Shown: positions 35,215 to 49,603 of the stretch, in pieces
Layout: the number at the start of each line of letters is the position of its first letter
Position numbering within the stretch: position 1 is the first letter of the stretch
Assembly: GCA_033002965.1 (NCBI GenBank)
Contig: JAURVB010003522.1
Location: 62,001 to 126,000 of the forward strand
DNA from: Piper betle
Lineage: Eukaryota; Streptophyta; Magnoliopsida; Piperales; Piperaceae
Direction of reading: 5' to 3'
Length of the DNA stretch: 64,000 bases
Translations under genes and position numbers: made by a program
Notes under the pieces: model-generated
What the model saw: only the letters and a program-made list of their open reading frames with translations
Told to the model about the DNA's origin: nothing
The model's database searches: none

Positions 35215-38048
35215 TGTAAAACCCGTGTCTCGAATTAGAGTTTTACGTTATCTAACTAGTCGGTTCAACTGTTGGTTCAAGTCGAGTTAGTTTCATGAAC
35301 CGCATGATGAGTCGAGGCCAACCGTGATTTATAAGCGATAAGAGTCAGGTGTACCTGAATATATGATGATAACGTCGAAAAGATAATGAAGAATGAGTTA
35401 TCAAAATTTATAAAAGTATACAACATTTTTCTTTTTATGTATTTAATCGTAGAGATAGTTTAGGCCGAATAACGCATTAGGACGCGTTGGATCATATTCG
35501 GGTGGGTTATTAGTTATAGAGCATATCATATGGTTGTTGTTGTGTTTGTTTTATTTTATGGGATTTTTCCATCATTTCCTAGATTTTTTTTTTAGGATTT
35601 ATTACGAACTAGCTACTATTTTGACTCAAGTAGGAATCGAGTCATTACTTATTTATGACATTGCCACTAAGTTATTTCTTCCCCCTCCTGACACCTTCAT
35701 CACCCCAAACCCTAGCCGCTGCCATTGTGTTTGTCACCGGAGCCGCCGTTGATGCCACCTTGCCTCTGATTCATGCCGCCTTGCCCCACTGTGCCGTCAC
35801 CGTGCTACCCCAACCAACCTCGGCCACCGTCTTGCCGCCATGTTATCGGAATCGCCCCACAAGCCGCGACGCTCCCCTTGTCGATTTTCCACCGTTCGGG
35901 CCGCACCGCCGCCACCGCCGTGACCTTGACAACCACCCCCTTGACCTCCCCGACATTTCCCCCTTACCTAGCGTTGTCGTCGAAGCCAGCCGTGGGCCTG
36001 ATCGGAGCAACCGACTGCCCCAACCGAATTTGATGCCGCCGCCGACAGTCATCACTGTCGCAACTGCCCTTGCCGTCACCACCTTTGGAACAAGCTTGCC
36101 GAGCTTGTGCTAACTCGTACCACCGATTGCCCCACCGGAACAATCGCCGAAAACTGCTGGGACAGTCGCCGGAAGTTGCAAGAAAACTGGATTCATCGAA
36201 ATTCGTCAGAAATCAGTTGATCTTCTACCGAATCCCTTCGATCAAATCCTATCAAACTTTAGATGCCATAGGGTGCCGAATTCGAGCCACGAATCATGTG
36301 AGGTATAATTTATTCTAATTTAATTATTTAAAGGTACTGATTATTAGAATTGCATGCCAGGATTGGTGAATGGTGGGTTGTAATTATATATATAAATGTA
36401 TATTTAATTAAGGATAAAATATGAAATTTGTTTGATTGAGTGGTGTTAAAAATGGAAGCTAAGAAACTAATTGGGATAACTGAGTAATAATCATGATCTA
36501 ATGCAAACTAGCCTAAGTAGACTTGCTAGAATCGACATAGGTTGATGTGACCGTGATTGATGCGTGATGGATGTATGACTGTATCATAAGCGGGCGTTAG
36601 TATTTAATTTTGACGTGTAGGCATGGAGTAGGTGCTCGTCGCCTAGGCACGAGGACCCGATTGGAGCTTCTGCTAGGTCCGTTTAGGACTCGTTCTCTGT
36701 TTTACACTATTTTATTGTGTATTTGATTTATCATGTGTAGGACAAGGTAAGTGGCAGTTTATCAGATCCCACTTAACTCGGGCCATTTAGCCAATAGTTT
36801 TTTCAAATTAATAACCCTCGAGGATGAAATTCCTTGAGTCAGTTATTGAAATTAAGATCCACCACAAGTTGCCTTCGGGCCTATTGTATAAATCCCAACC
36901 CAGGCCTATATATGTATAGTTTTCGTATTTTTGGTGAGAGATGGAATGAGAGTTACTGACAGCCACGCCTTCAGATAGGGCATGTGCACGGAAGAGCGGG
37001 CTCTAGAGCTGGGGAGAACCCACTTCGTTCCCGAAGGATCCGGACAACTCCACCTTTGAGTTCTTCAAACCCGGAGAAGTATGGAGCTTTATAGGTACTG
37101 CAATGCAGCGCATGTCTAGACTTGTGGTTCAAAGGGTACTAAAGGCAACTGCCTGAGAGTGCTCGACCTTCGTGCTCAAGGCCAAGAGTAATATGGAGGG
37201 TGTAGAGGGCGGAAAGGAATGAGATTTGATGCGAGAAGCGATAGAGAAATGGCCAAGGTATGAGAATGAGAAGGAAAGGGGGACGCTGTCGACCCGAGGG
37301 CGACGGCTCCCATATATGCCCTAATGAGAGTTCTTGAGAAAATATATGGTGTTCATTCAACAGGAGAGTTTGCTCTCCTGTGCCAGATTGATATTAATTA
37401 TTTTTTGGGCCGGTAACACATGTTATTGATGGTTTATTATATATATGTACGTGAGAAATGCAAGAGATGAAAGCTGTCAGGATTACGGAGGAGCAGCACG
37501 GAATCATGCACACATATACCTGCTGCATGTAATGTATATTGATGGTGTGTTAATGCTATGTGAATGATAATTATAATGTGTTTGTCTGGATGAATTGCTT
37601 ATTATGAAATGAACAGATAAATGTGAATGAGTAGGGAGCCTTGGAGTTCGAACTCGGTTCAAATGAAAACAAATGAGATAATGATGGGATGCCATGGTAG
37701 ATTGTTATGTATTATATTGCTTTGATAAAGTATTTATATACTCTTGTTGTGGACAGGTTGGCCTTCATTGAACTTATAAAGGAAACTCTGTCTATTTTTT
37801 GGATATATATTCTTTTGGTTTCTCATTTATTGTTTTGTCTTGTTTTTGCTTGTACGTCATGGCATGCATGTAAGACTGTGTTAGAACCCAATTGTTTCCC
37901 ATTCATGCATTTCATGTTTGCATCTCCATCTTGAGACGCCGAGGGTAGATCCGGGTCGGCTTAACCGAACCCAGTAGATTAGCGAATGGTTTGGTCGCTG
38001 GTGATATTTCCGGGTCGGTTCACAGGTGAGCCGCAACGGGGTGTTTCA
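35215..38048 (+). mobile_element. Solo LTR, large LTR family copy 4 (2834 bp)
   Basis: Begins TGTAAAACCCGTGTCTCG and ends CAACGGGGTGTTTCA. Flanks are CTATT (35210-35214) and CTATC (38049-38053), a 5-bp duplication with one change. Length agrees within one base with the copy at 48554-51388, which fixes the family's full size. GC-rich centre at 35690-36180; TATTGTATAAATCCC near 36885 could be a TATA box. It splits copia gag sequence into two parts that rejoin when it is removed. Confidence 0.92.
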
Positions 38049-38053
38049 CTATC

Positions 38054-38500
38054 AATAAGGAGCCGCACTACATCTTGAAGAAAAAATGATGAACTACACA
38101 AAATGGTCGGTGGATCTCGAAAGCTCTCCAATATGCTTTTAGTGTAAAAGAGTCTACTATACAAACTCGGCGTAGTAGGAGACAAATGTGGAGGTTACTT
38201 TAATAAGTTCAATACTTTTGTAAAACTTCTACTTCTAGTACTTGTGTAGGTGGATCTAGTAAGTTAGAAGCTCAATTGAAGGAAACTAGAGCTTTCGGAA
38301 GGTATTATGCAAACAAAAGGTCAACCTAGTAGAAACACGAAAACCCTAAATCAAGAAGGATTAGAATCCAAACCCTAATCCGAAACATATTGTATACAAC
38401 TATTGTGGTAAAAGGGGACATGTCAAGGAAAAGTGCAAAGGACGATTAATAGTAGACTATGGCATGGTGAGGTGGATTACGAATGGATATGTTCTAGCTA
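38054..38500 (+). pseudogene. Copia gag relic, second part
   Basis: Continues the gag relic after the solo LTR. KLSNMLLV-type sequence is followed after frame changes by AQLKETRA-like helix and a second zinc knuckle, YNYCGKRGHVKEKC (about 38396-38437), in which the first Cys is replaced by Tyr. Protease and later pol domains are not seen; sequence after 38520 is unrelated. Confidence 0.65.
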
Positions 38501-38802
38501 GCATGTACATATCCTATGGGTAAATTTTTTAAATTCATTTCAGTTTCTGTGATTTTGGGAGATTAAATAGAATTGGATTTGGATTGATCAATTGATTGGT
38601 TTAGATGCACTTGATCATTATACTTTAGTTTAATCAAAGTTTTGTCATAGGGAGGGGCTAAGATGGACAATGAAACAAAATTTGAAGTTAATTTCAAAGA
38701 AAATCAGGGCTTTAGAAATATGATTAGGTGGAGAACATTCAGACTAATGGTTTTATAAGTTTTGAAAGATGAACAACTTAGGACCTGAGTTGGGGTTCCC
38801 AC

Positions 38803-39603
38803 CATGGTTGCAAAAATCAGAATAGGAATCGGAATCAGTTTTCGAGGGAATCGAAATGGAAATTGGTCTAAATCGGACAGGAATCAGTTTAGTTGAATCG
38901 GTTTAAATCGGTCATATATAATAATTTGACAACTCTTAACATAAATATATAAAAATTAGATATTGATGTTATTTTGATATTATTGTGTGTATTTATTTTA
39001 TGATATTTTTTCATATTGTTTAAGATTTTTTTGAATTATTTAGAGTTAGTTATTATTTTTGATTCAGTTTGGACACGAGTCAAGTTTTATTATGAGAATG
39101 CCACGACTGTTATTTATTTCCCCTTTGCCTGTTCTCTCCTGCATCCGCCCTCCTTCCTCGTCGTCGCCACCGCTGCCGCCGTGCCCCCTCCCCCCCAAAC
39201 CTGCTTTTCCATCCCCGCCGTGCCCCACCAGCCCCGTCCTATCCCTCCCCCCTGCCGTGGCCCCACCCCGCTCTCCCCGCCAGCTGCGCCCCACCCCCAC
39301 TACGCCCCCTGCCTCCCTGCACCCCCAGCCCCGCCCCTCTAGATCCTCCCCCTTTGCCCCCCACCCAGCTCCGCCATCACCTAGTCGCCACCATCGCTGC
39401 TATCGCCACTCGCCATCACCGCCCTGTCTATCACCACTATTCAGAATCGGCCGATTTGGGCCGGTTCCAAAATCGGCTCGTGTCGGTCGGAATCGGCTCG
39501 AATTAGCCGATTCACGGACCGATTCAGATGAAAACCGATTCAAGTGGTTTTTTGAATCAGAACCCTCCGATCCGAGTGGAATCGGCCGATTTTCACAACA
39601 CTG
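38803..39603. mobile_element. Non-autonomous hAT-like element, 801 bp
   Basis: Left end CATGGTTGCAAAAATC; right end, read inward, CAGTGTTGTGAAAATC. Flanking eight bases are GTTCCCAC (38795-38802) and GTTCCCTC (39604-39611), one mismatch. The subterminal DNA repeats AATCGG/CCGATT words (many copies between 38815-38920 and 39440-39600). The middle (39110-39430) is extremely C-rich and makes proline-rich frames on the plus strand that I regard as artefacts. It is unrelated to the TAGGGGTGGGC hAT family of this window. Confidence 0.82.
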
Positions 39604-41370
39604 GTTCCCTCCATATTTTCTTCATAAATCCTTTGGAGGAGGAGTGTTCTACACAGAAGCTTGTTTCTATTGAAGTTCAAGTATCATCGAAACTTTTCCA
39701 GTGGATTTGAATGCTGTTAGAAACCAACTCTCGATGATCATCGTTGATCAAGTTCGGGGCTTTGTGAGATTTCAAAGCTTAACAAAGTCGGATTGGTTTA
39801 ATTGCCTAACAAATCAAATTTGGAGAATTTCTTTTCCAAAGCTTGATTGGATTCAGTAACTTTTCCAAATCAATTTCTTAAGTCTTCTCAAATTTGTTTG
39901 GATTGATTTATTATGGACTAGGTTTTCCAATTTGATCAATTTTGGGATGGTGATTGATCAATGTTTTCCTACCAAAACCTCATTTGATTGATCTTTGTTT
40001 TAATTGGCCAAAAGATTTTCAGAGTACTATTTGTGCTCATGTATCTTATGATGTTTGGTGGAGTTGGGTCATCTCAAAGGAATGGTGGTAACTCAAGTCC
40101 TCGACCGAAAGGGAATTGGGATGACGGAGAATCAAGTTTTGGTGCTAACTACCCAAAGACCAAAAGGATTTATCATTTGAAAGTTTTAATGTTTGGAGTG
40201 GTATATATGAACAATCGTTGGAATTTCAAGATTTTGATGTTGTTGATAGACATGTAGGTTGCCTAGAGGCACAAGGATGACATTCAGCATTTTTTAATGG
40301 AAGTTGCCATGATCTTGATTGCCGACTTCTATTATTCAATGAACGGCAAAGTCTAATTTTGTGCAAGGATTAGTGAATGGTCGTCAATTCAAACTCTTAG
40401 CCGATGATATTGTTGAATTATGTAGTGTTTCGAATGAAGGGGATGTCACCTATTTTGAAAATGTGACTTCGGATGTGCTCTTTCAGATATATATTCTTGA
40501 AGTTTAACTTAGTAGATGTGTGTTGCAATTTAGATTGAAATACAAGTATCGGTGAATGCTGAAGCTTTAACACCAATTGCTTTCACTTTTTGATAGGTTT
40601 TAGTGACAAATATGCTACCCTAAGGTGGACATTTGAATGATGTCAGTAGTTTTGGAGTCTACTTGCTATCAATATTTGTTAGCCAAAGATAAATTAATCT
40701 TCCTTTTTTTATTATTAATCAAATGTTTATGTACAGGAATCAAAGATCTGGCTTATTGTAGGTTCAAATGTTGACTTTCATGTTCTTGAAGAAATGGAAA
40801 GGTCACAATTGATATTGTGGAGAGGTCACAGTTCGAATGGTGAACATTGCACCAATTGAACCTCAACCAACCTCCCAAAAAATCAAGAGGTATCAAATTG
40901 AGCCTAACTTTCTTTAACAAGTTGATGAGGATGAAAATGTTCGACATTAAAGAGAAATTAAAGAAGACTTAGATGCAATTGATGTGATTGGGGAGTCCGA
41001 TTTTGAATTGGATGATGATAAGCGTATAGAGGATGCTTCCTTATCCGAAGAGATTCCATCACAGTTGAATAAGCTTGATAGTTTACTGATCACTTTTCTC
41101 GGTTTAACACTTGATTGGAATCTATGGATACACGGTTAATCAATTATGGTGAGTAATTTGGAATGCTTAATAGCCCAATTAGTAACTTGGATAATCAGCT
41201 AGTTCATATAGAAATGAATCAAGAAAGATATATTCGGGATTTTTGTGTTGCTTATTCTGTACTTTTGAGAGGATATCATTTTGAGTACAATCCGAATAGT
41301 ACTCCTCGGCAAGATTAGCCTTATGTTTTTATTTTTTATTTATGTATTTAGTGTTTTTTGAGATGACAAG
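39604..41370. other. No gene recognised
   Basis: Gene-like codon texture in short pieces (a frame at 39988-40257; KLLADDIVELCSVSN-type text near 40395-40440; an acidic stretch near 40970-41060) but no family recognised and no splice model that joins them. Could be a decayed host gene or retroelement interior. Confidence 0.45.
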
Positions 41371-42559
41371 TGTAACACCCCAAATCCGGTTCACACTCGG
41401 GAACCAAACCGGCATGTTACAGGCCCCGGTTAGGTCGGCTAACCCGAACCTAACTCGTGCGGATCCAATCTCGGTGTCTTAAGATGAAGATCCAACTTGC
41501 TATATGTATGTATGAATGCATAAAACCCTAACAAGATACTACATGGATGGCATGCAACCAATTTTCACACCAACACAATTACAATCAAAATTAGTAAAAA
41601 TTCTAAAACGAAAGGGACAGAATTTCCCCTAAAAATGCAATTAGGGGCCACCCTGTCAAAATCATATATTCAAACATATATACGCATAGCAACACTAGCA
41701 TTCACACAGACTTCTAATATACTATATTCATCATTCTCTGAACTTTGGGTCCTAACCCATCACACTTTTGCTGCGCTACTCTGATCATTTCATTTCATGT
41801 CATTGTCATGCCTCAAATATTTAATCATAACATGTTTATAAAATAACATCATAAACAAAACATTAAACATTCAATCACCCAATGTGTGTGTGCAGAAGAC
41901 CTTATTGCTCCTCCGTCCTGGCCGGCACATCCATCTCGTGCTTATCACCTACATATATATAGGAAAAACGTCAGTAACAAGCGTTACTGGTCCGAAAAGA
42001 AAATAACTATAACAAACTGGCTATGAGAGCAAACTCTCATATGAAAGAAAATGACTTATACTCCACGTGAACACTCTGAAGGGCACTACTGAGGAGCCAC
42101 TGGGCTGCAGACCCGGTAGCATCCCGAACTTACTGATCTGCTGCTGGTACTGTGCTGCTCTCGGCACTTCTTTTTCAGTACTTCTCGTGAAACTTTATCC
42201 TAAGCCCTCTCCTTACCTCCATATTTCTCCCGGCCTTGAGCACGAAGGCCGAGTACTCTCAGGCAGTCGCCTTTAGTACCCTTTGAACCACAAGTCCGGA
42301 CATGCGCTGTACTAAACAGTACCCGTAAACCTCCACGTTCTCCGGGCGTGAGGAACTCAAACGCGGAGTTGTCAGGATCCCTCGGGAATGGAACAGTCCG
42401 CTGGCACTAATTCAGAGCCCGCTTGACTGTCACGGCATCCTCTGCATGGTACGTGCAGTCGATTTCTCCATCTCTCGTCTCACTGAAAACGCGAAAACAT
42501 ATATATATATAGGCTTGGGTAGGGAGTTATATAATAGGCCCGAAGGCAACTTTTGGTGA
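41371..42559 (-). mobile_element. Truncated large LTR family copy 5 (minus)
   Basis: Begins TGTAACACCCCAAATCCGG and follows the minus-orientation family closely through the ACACTCTGAAGGGCAC block, the GAGTACTCTCAGGCAGTCGC block and TATATAGGCTTGGGTAGGG, then stops after GAAGGCAACTTTTGGTG. The remaining 1.6 kb of the LTR is absent, so one end is deleted and no target duplication can be read. Confidence 0.88.
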
Positions 42560-45500
42560 AAATACTAATGCTTTTTTGTAACTAATATGATTTCTTTTGA
42601 AGCACACTTGGTTATTGTCTTTCTTCAAGTGTTGAAGAGACTTGTTAGACCTAAAGATATAATGAGAAGTAGATGGATCTTTGGTGCTTGCTTCATTAGA
42701 ATTGACCTAAAACTATATTACAAGCTATATGCGTTGTCAACATCAAAAGGGGAAGATTGTCACATTTCAGACTTGTGCATTTCAGATTTTCATGATTAAA
42801 CATTAATCATGTGGATTGCATGATAATTTTCTTTAAGAATAGGTTCAAATGAACTAGAGCAATGTTATTCAACATTCAATTATGTTTGGAGTAACTTAGA
42901 AATGTGATAACATTTCTGATTAAAGCTAGACTTGGAGACTACACTTGGATGTGGGCAAAGGATGGAAGCCTTGAAAGACTTTTTGAAGACCAAATAATCA
43001 AGTGGAGCTTAAAGCTTTGAATGTGTTGAACAAGTTTAAAATTGAACTTGAGAGGGAAATTTGTGTTGGAGTTTGGAGGACCCTACTTTACATAAATGCT
43101 CAAGCGGTTGGATGGTGCACAAAGCTATGGACTTGTGTGGGTGTATAAGGAGCTTGGTGTGATATGGAAGAACTGCCCAATATCCTATTCGAAGGTGTTT
43201 GAAGTGTTTTAAAATGGGAATTTAGTTCGGAATATGGTTGAAGAATTGCAATTGGATATAAGCTTCAGATAAGTTTCATTATGTTGAGATATCTGACAAT
43301 ACTTTGTACTTTTGTTGGAAAGATCGTGTTGATCTTGCGAAGAATTATTGTAAATAAGATCGAGTGTGATCTTGTGGTGACTGCTTGCATTAGTGGCAAT
43401 TGTACGCTTTGGGTGTGGAGTTATGTGAGTGGCTATAATTGTAAGTTTTCGGTTGGCTTGTGAAGTCGAGCTAGAGGTCAAAGGGTGAAGGACAAGCGTG
43501 CCTTATGAAGCCAACTCGAGATTGAGTTTGGTGAAGGGCAAGTGACTTATGAAGCACTTGGGCCTTATTTAATAGGTGAAGGACAAGTGATTGTTCACTT
43601 AGGTTATAACACTCATTTGGTTTGGCTATAATGAAGCATATAAACCCTACCCAATCGTAGGATACGGTAGTGTATAAGAGATGACCTACCAATTGGAAGA
43701 CCTCTTTAGAAATTCTTGTATTTCTTTTCTTGTCCTTATTTTTTTGTGCTTTAATTGATTTCGTCTCATATATAAATTATTGTAACTAGTTTGGTTGAAT
43801 TTGTTTGTCAACATTTATTGTGATTATTTATATGTAGTCCTTTATATTTATTTAGTATCTCCAATGGACAATATTTTTTATTTTATTTTGCTACTAACTC
43901 TTTGTTAAGTATTTTAGATATTCCATTACCTATTGAAATTGACTTTTCAAGATCAATATCCAATGCTCTATTATGTTAGGGAATGTTTGGTCAAATTAAA
44001 TTCTTTGGAAAAGGAAGAAATAATTAACCAGACAAGGAAAAAGTAGGCACACTCATATGACCGATAGGATGTCCTTCATGAATAATTCAGTAAATTATGA
44101 GGCTAGATACTTAGTTCTAACTGGTAGGTTGATACAAGTGGAGCTAACCATGTTCTATACAACTAAAGATACACATTGTACTCAGAGGGACAATTTTGGT
44201 CAAGGTTATGAAGAATGTTCGTCCAAATTTAGGTGTCCTAGAGCGCATAGGTGGTTTAAAGCTATAATTGTCATTTTTGTTTAAAAGGAGGGCATTTATG
44301 ACAGAAGAAGAAAAGTTAAGAAATATATACAGAAAGGAGGTGGCGGGTGCCGACCAACCCTTTTTTACCTAGGCTGACTCTCTCTCTCTCTCTCTCTCTC
44401 CTTTCTTTGTGACACTACTCTCTCCTCTACATGGCATATTCTCTTCCTTCTTCAAGAGTTGTGTGCCTGGATCAATGATAAGATCAAGTTTGTAGGCTAA
44501 CTCACCAAAAAAGAGCTTAGTAATCTGAAATAAAATGAATTGATCATTAGATTCATGCATCATATCCATACATGCATGTTTTCGTTGAAATTCATGATTT
44601 TAATGCATGTTCTTGAAGTATAACTATGCTTATTTGATTCTTTTCATGCTAAATTTGCGTAAAACTTATGTTTATGACTAGATAATGCAATCTGGAATGA
44701 TTAAAAGGTTACATACAGTTTAATGGTTTCGGTTTAGCCCTAGAGAAAAGAAATTAATCTTGATCGTTGCATGTTTATAATTATATAAGGTCATTAAAAC
44801 TGGTTTTTCTTTCATAGAAGTCTTAATTAGGGTGTAATTAAGTCATGGATGAAACTTTATGAAATTTGGACTTAGTTTAAATCCTAAGGAAAAATTAAAG
44901 AAGAATGGTCGCCACCCATTCACACCGGCACACACAAAGTAACCTAGCGCACCCATATGTGGATAGAAGTGTAGGTTCTAAAAGCTTGGCGCTTGGCAAA
45001 AATATGCTTCTGCCCTGTTGTAGGATTGTCGTCTGTGCATGTATGCCTTACCACACGTATATGTGGGCCCTAGCACAATGGTTCTATAATCGATGCATAA
45101 GGCTTGCGCTCTGAGGTGCAAATTTACGTGTCCTAGCACACAAAGTATGTTACGTTTATGATATTTTATACATGTTAATGACTTACTATGATATTTTAAG
45201 AGCTTTTTACTAAAAAAACTAAAATAGTTTTTGATATGACTAGATTGTGGGAAATTTGGTATAATTCCAGAAAAGGAAAAAAATTATAATGAAAAAATTG
45301 TCTTCTCATTAAAAATATTTTTTTATTAACCTAATTACCTATGACCTAGGTTAGGACACGTAAATATTCTCTCTCTCTCTCTCTCTCATTTCTTTCTTTT
45401 TTTATATATAAAGAGGTGGCCAGATATGACTGCCCTAAGTCAAGAGGTGGTTTCTGGCCACCACTTTGAATTTTTTTAAAAATATATTTTTTATAATTTT

Positions 45501-47280
45501 ATTAGGTTGAGTTTATTTTAATTTTTAAATGAGGGAATTTTAAACAATTCGTATTTTCCCTCCTTTTCTATTAATTTGGCCTAATTTCCAACCACCCAGT
45601 AAAATAAAAAAAATTCCCTCTTTTGGTAAAAACTCATATTTTAATAACTTGGTACAAGTAATATATGTTGTTATTGGTGTGTATGAGTATGAATGAGCAT
45701 CATGAACATGTACATGCATCTATGTAGACTAGTCAGGTAATTAATGTATCCTTTTTATTATTGAGCATAGGAGGATTTGCAACTAAGCATCTAAGAGCTC
45801 GGGGCCACACATAGACTAGGTCCATTTAGTTATATTTTGGGGAGCTTTAAGATCCTTGGTTTTATAGATGGTTAGATGGATTAAATCATTAAATGATGAT
45901 TGAAAACTAGTTTTCAACATGTTTGCCATGTTATTATGTTACAAGATATCATGTTACGAGTACACTAATTAAGAATAAAAACTAAGTATCAACTTATGAT
46001 TTTCACGTGGTGAGTCAAATTGTGCAAGGTCTAGACTTTACAAATATTTTTATCAGTTTTTATTCATGTAATGGTTCAGTAGACATACTACGCCAAAGAC
46101 TTTGGTGCATTTTCCTAAGGACAAAATTCATATTTAGGCTACTATCTTAGCTATGCTAGTGATCACTAGTGGTTCTCCATGCTTCACGTGGGTCTTCTTG
46201 AGGCCTCAACATTTTCCAAATTGAGTTAAGATGCAATAATTATAGCGGGCTCCAATGTGCCAAAATTGAGTAAATTCTAAGCCCTAAGGTGCCAAACAAG
46301 CTTGTATCTTTCACGAGTTTTTATATTTTGTTTGCCGCTGGCCAATGATGGCCACTGAACAAATATTTAAAGATTTTAAAAGTTAATTTACAAGGGCTTA
46401 CTAGTAAATCAAATAATAAACTATATTATGTTTTTCATATTTCTTAATGAATTAACCTACCAGGACTCATCAATTGGGTCATATGGGTAGTAGTTGACTA
46501 GTTTTCATGTTAATCCAATATTATGTTATGTTATGCTATGTTAGGTTCAAGTATAAGTATTTATGTTCCATGTTATGATATGCTAATATAAATTCATGAC
46601 TAATGTTTTTCTTTCGTGATTAATTGATAAATCGATATATTTTTTAATTTTATATATTATCATTGTTTATAACATATGTAATTAGTGGACTCAACACCTA
46701 TATTTTGGTATTGAGCAAACGAAGTTTATCTTTGTACATAAATATGAGAGGCCTCAGGAGCGACGAGATGGAGATACTTAGAGCTTAAAGCTTTTACTTT
46801 ATTTTTATGATATATTTGTATATTTGGATAACAATATTAGTAGATTTATGTTGAGATGGTACTATAATGGATGTAGTTTTATTTTGTTGAAGAATGGACA
46901 TATGATTGGCATTACATGGAAATGATATGAATGATCGACTCTTTTAGATTATTCCATACTGTTTTATTCCTTGATTATCAATGTTATGTTTATACATGTA
47001 TGCGCGTTAGAGGGGACACATGTAACGGTCTTGATATTAGTTTATTAGCATGTTAAATTGAGGTCGTTACATCTATTCTTAATTTGTTATTTGTTAGGAA
47101 ATAGTTTTTGTGCTCACCAATGTTCTAGTGCTGATTCTATGAATTTGTTTGTTGCATTGAAGTAAAGGTTTGCTCTAGTGGCTATGGTGTCTTGTTCAAT
47201 GGCATGTATGGAGAATCTAGACTCCGACCCTGATAGTCCTTTTGGTATCCTCATCTTATGAACTTTAACATATTCTATAA
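42560..47280. other. No gene recognised; AT-rich with microsatellites
   Basis: (CT)n at about 44376-44402 and 45369-45387. Text at 43480-43680 has a degenerate direct repeat (GTGAAGG(A/G)CAAGTGA, TATGAAGCACTTGGGC). Around 45770-45840 the phrase GAGCTCGGGGCCACAC...TAGGTCCATTTAG recalls the large LTR family's GAGCTTCTACTAGGTCTATTTAGG, and GAGGTCGTTACA ends at 47071, so a distantly related LTR may end there; its start was not found. Confidence 0.45.
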
Positions 47281-47600
47281 TTGTTTTGGAAATTGGAGGT
47301 CATGAATATGGTTGAAACTCATGATTTTATTGATTTTTTCGATGGAAGTGTTTCTACTCCTCCAAAAATAAAGTCAATTACAATGTCTAATGGTTCAATA
47401 TGTGTTATACCTAATCCTATTTATCAATCTTGGAAGAAATCTGATTGGTTATTGACAAGTTGAATTACAAGCACACTTGGTAAGGAGGTTATAGGTCATG
47501 TGTTACGCCTTGAAACTATTGATATTTGGAAAGCTTTGCATGAATCATTCGTTCAATCTGGTGATGATAGAGAATTTTTAGTCTGATGATAGAGAATTGT
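47281..47600 (+). pseudogene. Copia gag relic
   Basis: The frame starting at 47281 carries the N-terminal gag pattern of copia elements: a Trp-rich start, FIDFFDGSVSTPPK, then NPIYQSWKKSDWLLTSW, and after one stop TLGKEVIGHVLRLETIDIWK and ALHESFVQS. The pattern 'F DG P ... NP W D LL SW L S LG EV VL TA ' is typical. A degraded Cys-rich stretch follows and continues past the TRIM insertion (51495-51560). It is the left part of an old copia element whose RNase H end lies at 52280. Confidence 0.75.
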
Positions 47601-47851
47601 TATTCGTTCAATCTGATTATGTTGTGTTTACCACGACAATGATCTATAATCCTTGTCCTTACTGTAAAATGGTAACAAAATTAACGCATTCTGAATTAAG
47701 GTTGTGTTGGAAAAACCTAAGGTTCCGATTGGTTCTAAAAAGACTTTTGTTAGTTAGAACAATTATATTTATCAAAATTGTTTCAAGGACAAAAAATAGG
47801 ACAAGGTTGTGGCTTGTCAAAATAACCGGTGCAGAAATGTAAGGCAGAATC

Positions 47852-49556
47852 TGTTAGGCCTTTTGGGCCCCCACCCAAGCTCTGAAACCACTGTTGGGCT
47901 CTTCGGGCCCCCAAAAGGACTTTAAATAACCAAAGAAAACTTGCAATAGGTGTCATAAGCCTCTCTTAATCCAAAAGCTAGCTCAAGGAATAAGGCTTTC
48001 CCATTAGCCTATATATAAGTCACCAACAACCTCTACGACCGATATGGGATAAACCCAACAACTCCCCTTCACACATCGGGCGTGGCCTGAAACCATCATC
48101 GTTTGACACACTCCCCTTAAATCAGATGGCACCCACCTGGAAAACTCCCTACCTGGCAAACTCCTCTTCAAATCATCAGGTGGAACCTATGAAGGAAGCA
48201 ACAACAATCGGTGTAGGCAAACCCGACGCAACAACAATTAGTGTAGGCAAACCCGGCATCCACATAGCAAACTCCTTTTCAAATCATCAGGTGGAACCCA
48301 TGAAGGAAATAATAACATCGGTGTAGGCAAACCTAGCTCGAACTTGGCTCTGATACCACTTGTTGGGATTTTTGGGCCCTACCCAAGCTCCAAAACCATT
48401 GTTGGGCCCTTCGGGGCCCCACCCAAGCTCTGATACCACTTGTTAGGCCCTTTCGACCCCCACCCAAGCTCCGAAACCACTGTTGGGTTATTCGGGCCCC
48501 CAAAAGGACTTTAAATAACCAAAGGAAACTTGCAATAGGTGTCACGAGCCTCTTGTAACACCCCAAATCTGGTCCACACTCGTGAATCGAACTAGCATGT
48601 TATATGCCCCGATTAGGTCAGCTAACCGGAACCTAACTCATGAGGATCTAATCTCGGCGTCTTAAGATGAAGATGCGACTTGTCGTGCATGAATAAATGC
48701 ACAGAATCCTAACATGATACTATATGGATGACATGCAAAGTAATTCATACAACAATACAATTACAATCAAAATCAATAAAAAATCTAAAATAAAATGAAC
48801 AGAGTCTCCCCTAAAAATACAATTAGGGTCCACCCTGTTAAAATAATATATACAAGTATATATGCATATATCAACAATTTCATTCACACACAATCTAATA
48901 TGCTGTAAACTCATTCTAGAACTTAGGATCTCAACTCACAACGCTTCCACTGCGCAATCTATTAGTACTCCTCCGTCCAGGCTGACACATCCAACTCGTA
49001 ATCATTACCTATATATAATATAAAAACATGTTAGTAACAAGTGTTACTGGTCCAGAAAGAAAAATAACTATAACAAGTTGGCTATGAGAGCGAACTCTCG
49101 TATGAAAGAAAACATCATATACTCCTCATGAACACTCTGAAGGGCACCTACTGAAGAGCCACTAGGCTGTAGACCCGGTAGAGTCCTGAACTGACTGATC
49201 TGTTGCTACTGATGCCTCTCTTGACATTTTCTTACTTTATATTTTGGTCTCAAATCCTAAGCCCTCTCCTTACCTCTATATTTCTCCTGGCCTTGAGTAC
49301 GAAGGCCGAGTACTCTCAAGTAGTCGCCTTTAGTACCCTTTAAACCACAAGTCCGGATATGCGTTGTACTAAACAGTACCCATAAACCTCCACGTTCTCT
49401 GGGTGTGAGGAACTCAAACGCGGAGTTGTCAGGACCCCTCCGGAATGGAACAGCCACTGCACTAATCCAGAGCCCGCTTTGACTTTCGCGGTATCCGCTC
49501 ATGGTACGTACAATTGGTTTCTCCATCTCTCATCTCACTGAAAATGTGAAAACTAC

Positions 49557-49603
<47 letters not shown>

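Noticed and set aside
35655..36113. 152-codon frame in the GC-rich centre of a solo LTR
   Set aside because: The corresponding regions of the copies at 5.1-5.4, 7.2-7.8 and 50.3-50.9 kb do not keep the frame.
39016..39673. Proline-rich frames of up to 204 codons
   Set aside because: They sit within the C-rich core of a hAT-like element and run across its right terminus and subterminal repeats, so they are composition artefacts.
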